A DNA stretch of 21,579 nucleotides from a virus (IMGVR_UViG_3300042527_001311:1-21579), one strand, 5' to 3'; positions 5,948 to 12,469 are shown, numbered from the stretch's first letter. Notes: generated by a model not told the origin, from the letters alone. A program made the numbers and translations.

Positions 5948-6703
5948 ATGCCTGTCTTCTCCCAGCATCCCAACCAGCGCCGCGTGAAGCTGCTGCTGGT
6001 GGGTGACCCCGGCGCCGGCAAGACCGGCCTCCTCGCTACCCTGGCCAACGAGGACTACAAGGTTCGCATCCTCGACCTGGACAACAACCTCGCCATCCTC
6101 AATGCATACCTCAAGGAGGGCAAGGCGGACAACATCTCCTACTACTCGATCCCCGCGAAGGATCCCGATAGCTGGAAGAAGTCCATCGCCCTCACCACCA
6201 AGTGGAATCCCCCGGGCGAAGACCTCGGCGATCTCACCGAGTGGGACAGCAAGACCGTCCTCGTCATCGACAGCGCCACCTTCTGGAACGAGGTCTGCAT
6301 GGCCCAGGTCCTCAAGGAGAACGGCATCGCCGACGACAAGGCCGGCTTCGACCAATCCCTCTGGGGCGTGATGAACAAGCGCTTCGAGAACCAGGTGGCG
6401 CGCCTCACCAGCGACCGCTACAAGTTCCACCTCATCTTCATCGCGCACATCCGCCTCATCGAGAACAAGAAGACGGGCGGCATCATGCGTGCCTTCCCCT
6501 CCTTCCTCGGCCAGCAGCTTCCCAACATCGTGGCCCGCTACATGAACAACGTGTGGCTCGCGACGCGCAACAAGGATGGAAAGCCCTCCTTGACGACGCA
6601 GACCACGCGTGATATGGGCTACCTGAAATGCAGCGCACCCCATCGGGTGCACGCAGAGGCGCCATTCGATCTGGGCGCCGTGTTCAAGCAGATCGAAGCG
6701 TGA
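5948..6703 (+). CDS. Sak4-like RecA-fold ATPase (AAA_24 phage recombination protein)
   Basis: The 251-aa protein has a Walker A motif (GDPGAGKT, 19-26) after a short N-terminal strand, and a Walker B strand (TVLVIDS, 103-109) followed by polar residues. A further strand (HLIFIAHIRL) carries the sensor histidine region. Length and order match the single-domain RecA-like Sak4 group, which promotes single-strand annealing and strand exchange in phages, normally with an SSB. The next gene is a good candidate for that partner. AGGAAAGGA precedes ATG 5948. Confidence 0.82.
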   Translation: MPVFSQHPNQRRVKLLLVGDPGAGKTGLLATLANEDYKVRILDLDNNLAILNAYLKEGKADNISYYSIPAKDPDSWKKSIALTTKWNPPGEDLGDLTEWDSKTVLVIDSATFWNEVCMAQVLKENGIADDKAGFDQSLWGVMNKRFENQVARLTSDRYKFHLIFIAHIRLIENKKTGGIMRAFPSFLGQQLPNIVARYMNNVWLATRNKDGKPSLTTQTTRDMGYLKCSAPHRVHAEAPFDLGAVFKQIEA

Positions 6704-6714
6704 AAGGACTAGCC

Positions 6715-7119
6715 ATGGACGATTTCTGGAACTCCCTCCCCGCCGATGTCGAAGACCTGCGGGACACCCCGCCGGGTCGCTACCGCGGCTTCATGTCGGG
6801 CTACCAGCTCGTGCGCACCGACGACGCCAAGAACTACGCCATCCTCGAGTTCAAGGTGGCGGAGCCCCTCTCGGGTCAGGACATGACGGGCGTCGAGACC
6901 AACCGCCCGCTGCGCTCGGGCCGCCTCTACTTCACCCCGAAGGCGGCGCCCATCTCGAAGCGTTCCCTCAAGAACCTCTTCCCGCAGTGGAACGACGACG
7001 TTCCGTGGAAGGACAACTTCGAGCAGATGGTGGGTACCGAGGCCGTCTTCGAGTACCGTGCCGAGAAGGGCATGAACGGCAAGGAGTACCTCAACGTCAC
7101 CAAGTTCCAGGCGGCGTGA
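6715..7119 (+). CDS. Probable ssDNA-binding protein, DUF669-like, partner of the Sak4-like ATPase
   Basis: ATG 6715 follows GAAAGGA. The 134-aa protein is beta-rich (GRYRGFMSGYQLVRTDDAKN, YAILEFKVAEPL, LYFTPKA) with aromatic and basic residues and a C-terminal strand (EYLNVTKF), as expected for an OB-like fold. Phage Sak4-type ATPases are commonly followed by proteins of this size annotated DUF669 or SSB. The assignment rests on context and strand pattern rather than a diagnostic motif. It is the last gene before the non-coding leader. Confidence 0.55.
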   Translation: MDDFWNSLPADVEDLRDTPPGRYRGFMSGYQLVRTDDAKNYAILEFKVAEPLSGQDMTGVETNRPLRSGRLYFTPKAAPISKRSLKNLFPQWNDDVPWKDNFEQMVGTEAVFEYRAEKGMNGKEYLNVTKFQAA

Positions 7120-7160
7120 CGGGTAGCTAACCCCGTAGGGGCGTGTGGTGGCGCCCTCAA

Positions 7161-7208
7161 GGAGACACATGCATCCCCTCACCTCAGTGCCGGGATGCAC
7201 CTGTCTCC
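7161..7208 (+). promoter_or_regulatory. Strong imperfect hairpin with embedded ribosome-binding site
   Basis: Arms 7161-7177 and 7192-7208 pair as 7 bp (GGAGACA/TGTCTCC), a 2x2 internal loop and 8 bp (TGCATCCC/GGGATGCA), closing a 14-base loop. The left arm begins with GGAG of an AAGGAG site placed for ATG 7169, so folding would hide the start of the mini-ORF. Flanking GGTGG and CCACC could lengthen the stem across a bulge. Confidence 0.65.
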
Positions 7209-7280
7209 ACCACCACCCCTCTCCCACCCTAGCTGCGGTGTGTGATTGAGGGCGAGTGGCGGCGTCCAACAACAGCAAGG

Positions 7281-7317
7281 CAGTACCTTACACCGCGGCC
7301 TCCTTTGGGGGGTACTG
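7281..7317 (+). repeat. Inverted repeat (7-bp arms) before the polymerase region
   Basis: CAGTACC at 7281-7287 and GGTACTG at 7311-7317 are perfect inverse complements around a 23-base centre containing CCGCGG. The element ends 33 bases before ATG 7351 and could be a hairpin in the leader or a dyad for a DNA-binding protein. Confidence 0.5.
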
Positions 7318-7350
7318 TCGCCCGCCACACCCATTCCTCCAGGTGCGCCC

Positions 7351-8322
7351 ATGCTCCTTCTTCTCGATTACCCCAGCATCACCGAGATCAAGGCAGGGCT
7401 GCCCATCGCCGGCTACCCGCGGGGCATCCTCGACATCTGCCGGCGCTACAGCGACATCCCCGATCCCCAGTTCGTCACCCTCTTCCCCGACCCCCCGCGC
7501 TTCAACAACCCCTCCTCCTACTTCCACCCGCGCAAGGAATGCCCGGACGCGGAGGCGGCCAACCCCCTCCACAAGCAGCTAGGCTACCTGCGCTCCACCT
7601 ACCTCCCCCACTACGAGGAGGCGCGCCGGCGCTGCAGGGAAGCCCCCCTGGTGGTGGCCATGGGTGACCTCTCCCTCTGGGCCCTCACGGGGGAGCGCAT
7701 GCTCGACCACCGGGGCACCATCTGCTACTGGGATGGCCTGCGCATCATCCCCACGCACCACCCCCGCGCCATCATCAAGGACCACTCCCTCCTGCCCGTC
7801 CTCGCCATGGACCTGCGCAAGGCCTGGCAGGAATCCCGCAAGCCCCACAGCGTATTCCCCCGCCGCACCATCCACATCGTGGAGAGCGTGCGCGACATGG
7901 AGCGGGCCACCAAGGACATCCTCGCCGCGGGCCGCTTTGCCTTCGACATCGAGACCTCCAAGGGCCAGATCACCATGATCTGCTTTGCCCTCTCCTCCTC
8001 CCGAGTCTACGTCGTCCCCATCTTCAACCCCACCAACTGCTGGTCGGAGGAGGACGAGGTGCATATCTGGGCCCACATCCAGATCCTCATGGCCTCGCCC
8101 TGCGTCAAGATCGCACACAACGCCGTCTACGACCTCACCTACCTCGAGGCCGCCGGGATCCACACCAGGTTTCCCGTTGACGATACAATGTTACTCAGCC
8201 ATAGTAACGAGATAGAGTGGCAGAAGTCCTTGGGATTCCTGGGCTCCATCTACTGCAACGAAAAATCATGGAAGCTGATGCGCGTGGGAAAGGTGAAAGA
8301 TCGAAACAAGAAAGATGAATAA
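7351..8322 (+). CDS. N-terminal part of a split DNA polymerase: UDG-like domain plus incomplete 3'-5' exonuclease
   Basis: ATG 7351 follows an AGGTG site; an upstream TTG would add residues of no family character. Residues 1-158 resemble a family 4/5 uracil-DNA glycosylase (MGDLSLWALTGE, PTHHPRAII). A family A proofreading exonuclease follows: Exo I FDIETS (D199, E201) and Exo II HNAVYDLTYL (H256, D261), then DDTMLLSH. The protein ends shortly after SLGFLGSIY, without Exo III (YxxxD), which is found at the start of the gene at 8785. The last 50 or so codons lie in a GC-poor patch and end in a lysine-rich, unrelated-looking tail. The exonuclease should need the other polypeptide to be complete. 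Confidence 0.8.
   Translation: MLLLLDYPSITEIKAGLPIAGYPRGILDICRRYSDIPDPQFVTLFPDPPRFNNPSSYFHPRKECPDAEAANPLHKQLGYLRSTYLPHYEEARRRCREAPLVVAMGDLSLWALTGERMLDHRGTICYWDGLRIIPTHHPRAIIKDHSLLPVLAMDLRKAWQESRKPHSVFPRRTIHIVESVRDMERATKDILAAGRFAFDIETSKGQITMICFALSSSRVYVVPIFNPTNCWSEEDEVHIWAHIQILMASPCVKIAHNAVYDLTYLEAAGIHTRFPVDDTMLLSHSNEIEWQKSLGFLGSIYCNEKSWKLMRVGKVKDRNKKDE
8177..8208 (+). promoter_or_regulatory. Candidate promoter overlapped by a 19-bp dyad
   Basis: TTGACG at 8177-8182 and CATAGT at 8200-8205 are separated by 17 bases and match the -35 and -10 boxes at 5/6 and 4/6 positions. A perfect dyad, GTTACT and AGTAAC around seven bases (8190-8208), covers the spacer and the -10 box, as an operator would. 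It lies inside coding sequence in a GC-poor patch, upstream of the genes at 8315, 8631 and 8785. The call is pattern-based only. Confidence 0.35.
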
Positions 8323-8638
8323 GAGACACGAGCAAATCCTTCTTCTCGATTGGGACACCTTCCGATACGAACTCGCTCCTGAGGAGCGACAACGTCCTCT
8401 TCAACCCGAAGAGCGCCTCTTCCTCGCCGTCATCATGCAGGCAGTGGACGACGCCACCTCCCCCACCCCCTCCATCGCTCGAGACCAGGCGCGCGGCGTT
8501 ATCTTCACCTCTTCGGCCACCCCCCTCAAGGACATGTGCGACCTGCTCGACATCAACTACGACTACTTCAAGCGGGCCGTCACCACCCTCATCAAGGAGG
8601 GCCGCACCGTCCGCCGGGCGGACACCTCTGGTGCCTGA
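8315..8638 (+). CDS. Small phage replication-region protein with HTH-like segment, 107 aa
   Basis: It starts eight bases before the stop of the exonuclease gene. The sequence has an acidic Trp-containing start (LLLDWDTFRYELAPEERQRPL), a helix (EERLFLAVIMQAVDDA), then a segment that could form a helix-turn-helix (LKDMCDLLDINYDYFKRAVTTLI). Free-standing proteins of this kind, ending in a CDxLxLxxxxxxRxxxxL-type helix pair, recur in phage early regions. It shows no homing-endonuclease or transposase motif, so it is not an obvious mobile insert even though it lies inside the split polymerase. Function unknown. Confidence 0.6.
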   Translation: MNKRHEQILLLDWDTFRYELAPEERQRPLQPEERLFLAVIMQAVDDATSPTPSIARDQARGVIFTSSATPLKDMCDLLDINYDYFKRAVTTLIKEGRTVRRADTSGA

Positions 8639-8864
8639 CTACGCACCGCCCCCGCTCCTCTTCATCACCTTCACCTCCGAGGGCATGCTTGCCAACGTAG
8701 TCCTGCAGGGTAACCTTACGCGCATCCCCCTCGCGCGCAGCCACGCCCTCGCCCTCCTCGTCCAACTCTCCCACGCCCTGGAGCATGACCTTGCGCACTC
8801 TCCATACCGACAACCTGCCCACGATGGACCTGCCCCTCCAGCAGATGGTCTACAACGGCCTTGA
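8631..8864 (+). CDS. Hypothetical protein, 77 aa, between the polymerase halves
   Basis: The product begins MPDYAPPPLLFITFTSEGML and contains NVVLQGNLTRIPLARSHALALLVQLSHALEHDL in total, a strand-then-helix pattern that looks genuine up to about codon 52. The remaining codons overlap the polymerase gene by 80 bases and are Pro/Ala-rich, as expected of a frame riding on another gene. No recognised motif. It may serve mainly to couple translation of the polymerase, whose own ribosome site is poor. Confidence 0.5.
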   Translation: MPDYAPPPLLFITFTSEGMLANVVLQGNLTRIPLARSHALALLVQLSHALEHDLAHSPYRQPAHDGPAPPADGLQRP

Positions 8865-11061
8865 CGGGATGCTCACCCAGGAGGTGTTCGCGGCCATCCA
8901 GCCCAACCCCACCTACGAGTTCGAGCGAGCCCTCCTCCCCCTCGTCATCACCCTCATGGAGAGGGGCATCCTCATCGACACCACGAAGCGCGACGCCATG
9001 GTGGAGCACCTTCAGCAGCGCCTGGACAAGATCCGCGTCAACTTCGACGCCATATGCCAGGGCGTGTGGGACAAGAAGTTCAACCCGCGCAGCTACCTCC
9101 AGCTCCAGGAACTCCTCTACAAGCGCCTCTACCTCCCCGAGATCATCGTCTCGAAGAAGGGCGAGAAGAAGGTCTCCACCGACCGGGACACCCTCGAGCG
9201 CCTGCACCGCGAGTACGTGCGCGCCATGCCCATCACCTCCCACCTCCTTGCGATGCGCGACCTCGAGAAGACCATCGACACCCTCACCAAGACCCTCTCC
9301 CCCTCCGGGCGCTGGCACGCCAACTTCAACATCGGGGGCACCGACACCGGGCGCTGGTCGAGCAGCGAGCACCCCTTCGGGTGGGGCTCCAACCTCCAGA
9401 ACATCGACGACTACATCCGCCGCATCTTCATCCCCGACCCCGGCCACATCTTCTTCAACTGCGACCAGCAGGGCGCCGAGGCCCGCGTCGTAGGCTACCT
9501 CTCGGGGGACGAAGGCTACATCAAGGCCATCGAGTCGGGGGACGTTCACACCATGGTGGCCGCCATGGTCTTCGGCTTCGAGCCCAAGCGCGAACTCGCC
9601 GACCGCAAGTATTACCGCGAGATGTCCTACCGCGACATCGCCAAGCGCGCCGCGCACGGTTGCCTCACCTCCGACCACGAGGTCCTGACCCCCTCCGGGT
9701 GGCAACCCATCAACACCATCGAGGTTGGGATGCGCGTCGCCTGCTGGGACACCGACGGATCCATCTCCTTCCAGCCCACCTTGGGGGTGACCAGCTTCCT
9801 CTACGAGGGAACCCTCCACCAGTTCGAGGGCACGGCCTATTCCCTCCTTGCCACCCACGATCACCGGATGCCCTACACCACCGACAACAAGTTCAAGGTG
9901 GCACCCGCCGAAGCCCTCCCCTCCTCCGCCCGCCTGCCCGTGGCCGGCCACTATGTCGGGGGCCAGCAGACCGTCACCCCCCTGGAGGCAAGGCGCATTG
10001 CCGCCCTGCAAGCCGACGGCAGCAGCACCTCGGGCAACCTCCGCTTCCACCTCAAGAAGCCGCGCAAGATCAAGCGGGTTGAACTCCTCTTCGGCCCCCA
10101 AAACTGGGTGCCGGACAGCAAGGGCGCAAAGTCCTGCACCATCTCCCGCACTGTATTCAACCCCGATGGCTTCAAGCTGCCCGGCCCCTACCTCTTGGGG
10201 TGGTCCCGCGAAGCCCTCGAGGCATGGCTCGATGAGACCCGCCATTGGGATTCCCACGTGGGCAAGACCCATGTCAGCTTCCACAGCGTCCGCAAGGAAA
10301 CCATCGACTGGTACCAGACCATCGCCGCCCTTTGCGGGAAGGGAACCACCTACCAGGGAACCACCCTCAGTGGCTTTGGCAGCATCGTCCACAAGGCCAA
10401 CCTCAACAGGCGCACTCGAGCCAACTTGGCCCACATGAAGGTCACCAAGATCCCCACTGAGGGGACGCCAGTGCACTGCCTCACCGTGCCCACCTCCTAC
10501 TTCCTGGTGCGGCGCAACAACAAGATCATGGTCACAGGCAACAGCAACTACGGGGGCACCGCGCGCACCATCGCCACCGTCCTCAAGGTGGAAATCAAGG
10601 TCATCGAGGAGTTCCAGCGGCGCTACTTCAAGGCCTTCCCCAACATCTACAAGTGGCAGGTGTGGGTAGCCCAGCAGATACAATCGAAGCACTACATGGT
10701 TACGCCCTTTGGCCGGCGCCGCAACTTCTGGGGTAACCCCAAGGACGACGCCACCATCCGCGCGGCCATCGCCTTCGTCCCCCAAAGCACCGTGGGCGAC
10801 CTCACCTCCCGTGGCCTACTCGCGCTGCACACCACGCTGCCCGACGTGCAGGTCCTCAACAACATCCACGACGCCGCCTTCGGGCAGATCCCCCTTCACC
10901 TGAAGGACACCCTCATCCCCCAGATCATCCAGACCCTCACATATCCCTTGCAGGTCAAGGACATCTGGGGTAACATTCGGGAGATGCTAATCCCTTGGGA
11001 GTGCCAGGTTGGCATGAACTGGGGGAAGCGGAAGAAGGACAACCCGGATGGACTCGCCTGA
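8785..11061 (+). CDS. polA: C-terminal part of split family A DNA polymerase, intein-containing precursor
   Basis: The 758-aa precursor starts with Exo III of the proofreading domain (YNGLD, 23-27). It continues with TGRWSS and NLQNI (188-207), motif A (NCDQQGAEARV, catalytic D227) and motif B (RDIAKRAAHG, 283-292). After a 294-residue intein (293-586) motif B resumes with SNYGG. GRRRNFWG and motif C (IHDAAF, D696) follow. Spliced length would be 464 aa. Motif C has Ala where Pol I enzymes usually have Glu, and the Phe762-equivalent of E. coli Pol I is His291. The start is uncertain because GGAG is only one base from ATG 8785. With the protein at 7351 it would form the replicative polymerase. 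Confidence 0.88.
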   Translation: MTLRTLHTDNLPTMDLPLQQMVYNGLDGMLTQEVFAAIQPNPTYEFERALLPLVITLMERGILIDTTKRDAMVEHLQQRLDKIRVNFDAICQGVWDKKFNPRSYLQLQELLYKRLYLPEIIVSKKGEKKVSTDRDTLERLHREYVRAMPITSHLLAMRDLEKTIDTLTKTLSPSGRWHANFNIGGTDTGRWSSSEHPFGWGSNLQNIDDYIRRIFIPDPGHIFFNCDQQGAEARVVGYLSGDEGYIKAIESGDVHTMVAAMVFGFEPKRELADRKYYREMSYRDIAKRAAHGCLTSDHEVLTPSGWQPINTIEVGMRVACWDTDGSISFQPTLGVTSFLYEGTLHQFEGTAYSLLATHDHRMPYTTDNKFKVAPAEALPSSARLPVAGHYVGGQQTVTPLEARRIAALQADGSSTSGNLRFHLKKPRKIKRVELLFGPQNWVPDSKGAKSCTISRTVFNPDGFKLPGPYLLGWSREALEAWLDETRHWDSHVGKTHVSFHSVRKETIDWYQTIAALCGKGTTYQGTTLSGFGSIVHKANLNRRTRANLAHMKVTKIPTEGTPVHCLTVPTSYFLVRRNNKIMVTGNSNYGGTARTIATVLKVEIKVIEEFQRRYFKAFPNIYKWQVWVAQQIQSKHYMVTPFGRRRNFWGNPKDDATIRAAIAFVPQSTVGDLTSRGLLALHTTLPDVQVLNNIHDAAFGQIPLHLKDTLIPQIIQTLTYPLQVKDIWGNIREMLIPWECQVGMNWGKRKKDNPDGLA
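9661..10542 (+). mobile_element. Intein in PolA motif B (294 aa) with degenerate LAGLIDADG region
   Basis: The intein begins with Cys1 (CLTSDHEVLTPSGW) right after the HG of motif B and ends VTGN, followed by Ser as first C-extein residue. Block B has ATHDH (64-68), and the C-terminal blocks read VHCLTVPTSYFLVRRN then IMVTGN. The centre contains IAALQADG (113-120), a LAGLIDADG-like motif, and EALEAWLDETRHWDS (184-198), a likely second, eroded copy. Removing it restores RDIAKRAAHG-SNYGG exactly. The penultimate residue is Gly instead of the more usual His. GC content matches the host gene (37 of 60 in one line counted by hand), suggesting long residence. Confidence 0.92.
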
Positions 11062-11224
11062 CTTTCTTGGTAGCAAATTCCACAGCCAGATGCTAGCTAA
11101 CCGTGTCCGCGCCTACTGGCGCAAGAAGGACATCGAAGTCAACGTATGGGTTGAGAAGGAAGCCAATGTCCATGTCGTCCGCAGCAATCTCCAGTTCTCG
11201 TTTCCGCCTGCCAAACAGGCGTGA
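11048..11224 (+). CDS. Small hypothetical protein, 58 aa
   Basis: ATG 11048 lies inside the last codons of the polymerase gene with AAGGA upstream. The product (MDSPDFLGSKFHSQMLANRV, then AYWRKKDIEVNVWVEKE and HVVRSNLQFSFPPA) has a helix followed by two strands. It resembles a small phage protein family with YWR and VVRS motifs, found after polymerases and in other early operons. Good codon character and tight overlaps on both sides support it. Function unknown. Confidence 0.65.
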   Translation: MDSPDFLGSKFHSQMLANRVRAYWRKKDIEVNVWVEKEANVHVVRSNLQFSFPPAKQA

Positions 11225-11498
11225 GTCCACCGTCGAAGACCTCTACTTCAACGGCGAGCGCTACCACCTCTCATACTCCACCCTCGACGGGAAGGTGTGG
11301 GAAGTGTTCATCAGCGGCCCTCGGGCCGGCACCGACCTCTACGCCATCTGCTGCACCGCCGCCACCCTCGTCTCCCTCGCCCTCCAGCACGGCGTGCCCC
11401 TCGCCACCATGCGAGAAGCAGCGCTGCGCGACAAGGAAGGCAACCCCGTAGAGATCGTGGGAGCAGTCCTCGATGTCCTCTCCGCATCTGGGGCATAG
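11166..11498 (+). CDS. Standalone TSCPD-domain protein, 110 aa
   Basis: ATG 11166 follows AAGGAA by five bases. From residue 25 the protein matches the TSCPD domain, otherwise found at the C-terminus of adenosylcobalamin-dependent ribonucleotide reductases. The order is an N-terminal strand pair (YHLSYSTLDGKVWEVFI), a turn (SGPRAGTDL), helix (AATLVSLALQHGVPL) and end (PVEIVGAVLDVLSA). No reductase catalytic domain is present in the window. Free TSCPD proteins are common in phages and may modulate nucleotide reduction or metal handling, but their function is not settled. It overlaps both neighbours. Confidence 0.72.
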   Translation: MSMSSAAISSSRFRLPNRRESTVEDLYFNGERYHLSYSTLDGKVWEVFISGPRAGTDLYAICCTAATLVSLALQHGVPLATMREAALRDKEGNPVEIVGAVLDVLSASGA

Positions 11499-11901
11499 GC
11501 CCAGCTACCTCCCCCGGGACAAGCCCAACCGCATTCAGCGCAAGGGCCTCCTCTACGAGAAGAAGGTGGTGCGCCACCTGGCCCAAGAGGGCAACCTCGA
11601 CACCTTCATCATCCATGGCCAATGGATCTACTGGGACAAGGCGGTGTGCCAGCCCGACATCATCGTCGTGCCCCCCAAGGGTCCCGTCGTGGTGGTGGAG
11701 GTGAAGCTCACCCAGAAGCGCAACGTCGAGAAGAAGCTGCGCGAGGTATACGGGGTGGCCCTGCAGCACATCTTCGCCGGGCGTAGCCTCTCCTACTGCC
11801 AGGTCTACAAGAACCTTGACGGCGGCGAGCCCTTCTCGTATGACCCTTGGGACATCCTCACGCTCAAGCCCCATGAATACGGAGAGATCTTGTGGAGATA
11901 G
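11473..11901 (+). CDS. Small PD-(D/E)XK nuclease-like protein, 142 aa
   Basis: The core reads CQPDIIVVPPKGPVVVVEVKL, here split for clarity as PD at 61-62 and EVK at 76-78. These are the metal-binding D and ExK of the PD-(D/E)XK fold. E29 in a preceding helix (YEKKVVRHLAQ) is the expected extra acidic residue. A following helix (VEKKLREVYGVALQHIF) is also typical. Size fits a Holliday-junction-resolvase-like or VRR-NUC-like enzyme, and location after the polymerase suits a replication or recombination intermediate nuclease. The exact subfamily is not determined. Confidence 0.65.
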   Translation: MSSPHLGHRPSYLPRDKPNRIQRKGLLYEKKVVRHLAQEGNLDTFIIHGQWIYWDKAVCQPDIIVVPPKGPVVVVEVKLTQKRNVEKKLREVYGVALQHIFAGRSLSYCQVYKNLDGGEPFSYDPWDILTLKPHEYGEILWR

Positions 11902-12167
11902 CGTCCAAGAACCTCACGATCCCCCTCGAGATGCATGTATCCTTGGGGGGCAGCGCCCTCCACATCAACACCTACGCGGGCCCTGGGGATGTCGACGGCA
12001 CCCTCACCATCATCGACATGAAGCGCCTGGTGGCCGAGATGGTGGATAGCTGGCTCTACTACGACGATGTGGAGTCCGCCCAGCGTGACCTCGAGGCCCT
12101 GCTCAAAGTCGTCGAGGCGCAACTCTCCAAGGTAGCGAAATCCCGCAAGCGCAAGAAATCCCGCTAG
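11892..12167 (+). CDS. Hypothetical protein with basic tail, 91 aa (last + strand gene)
   Basis: GTG 11892 is preceded by GGAGAG five bases upstream. The protein starts with a beta-rich segment (LTIPLEMHVSLGGSALHINTY), then two helices (MKRLVAEMVDSWLYYDDV, QRDLEALLKVVEAQL) and a strongly basic end (KSRKRKKSR) that may bind nucleic acid. The stop TAG at 12165-12167 overlaps the stop of the convergent gene. Function unknown. Confidence 0.62.
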   Translation: MEIASKNLTIPLEMHVSLGGSALHINTYAGPGDVDGTLTIIDMKRLVAEMVDSWLYYDDVESAQRDLEALLKVVEAQLSKVAKSRKRKKSR

Positions 12168-12469
12168 TTGCGCACCGGCATGCGCCTCAACGTGATGGGC
12201 CGGGCATCCAGGTTGATGATGTCGCCGATGAGGCGCCCCTCCTTGCGCAACTTGAGCACCAGCCCGTCAAACTCCTTGAAGCTTATGTCGCGGCCCAGGA
12301 GGGCGCGCACCAGGCGCTTCTGAAGGACGCCCTCGTGACGCAGGATGCCGTTGGCCACCCGCTTGTACTCATCGATGGTAATCCCCGGGGGCATGGGCTT
12401 CGTGGTTCCCCGCACCCGAAGGATGTAGTTGCCGCGGAGCTTACCGCTCCAGGATCTGAGCTTTGACAT
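12164..12469 (-). CDS. Hypothetical basic protein, possible winged helix, 101 aa
   Basis: This is the last gene of the - block. The basic N-terminus (MSKLRSWSGKLRGNYILRVR) precedes a helical part (DEYKRVANGILRHEGVL, LVRALLGRDISFKEFDGLV) and a strand pair (GRLIGDIINL, PITLRRMPV), an order compatible with a small winged-helix domain. GGAA precedes ATG 12469, and the start overlaps the upstream gene by 29 bases. Function unknown; DNA binding is an inference from charge and helix order. Confidence 0.58.
   Translation of the reverse strand: MSKLRSWSGKLRGNYILRVRGTTKPMPPGITIDEYKRVANGILRHEGVLQKRLVRALLGRDISFKEFDGLVLKLRKEGRLIGDIINLDARPITLRRMPVRN

Larger units (their letters stand above)
7120..7350 (+). 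other. Structured non-coding leader between SSB-like and polymerase genes
   Basis: This is the longest gap in the + block (231 bases). It contains a small CCCC-GTA-GGGG hairpin near 7130-7141, a strong hairpin at 7161-7208 and a weaker inverted repeat at 7281-7317. No T-tract follows the hairpins and I see no convincing sigma70 promoter. A 26-codon ORF (7169-7249, MHPLTSVPGCTC...) starts four bases after AAGGAG, but its composition is ordinary. The stretch could be a regulatory leader, a small RNA or a replication origin. Confidence 0.5.

Noticed and set aside
7161-7208. Rho-independent terminator
   Set aside because: The stem is strong but no T-run follows the right arm on the + strand, and no T-run follows the left arm on the - strand.
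8315-8864. Group I intron or homing element between the polymerase halves
   Set aside because: Both intervening genes look like ordinary phage proteins with no endonuclease motif, and I could not recognise intron core elements by eye. A covariance-model search would settle it.
8716-10785. 689-aa - strand open frame across the polymerase
   Set aside because: It is antisense to clear PolA and intein motifs. Its Val/Gly/Asp/Leu-rich composition is the usual mirror of a GC-rich coding strand.
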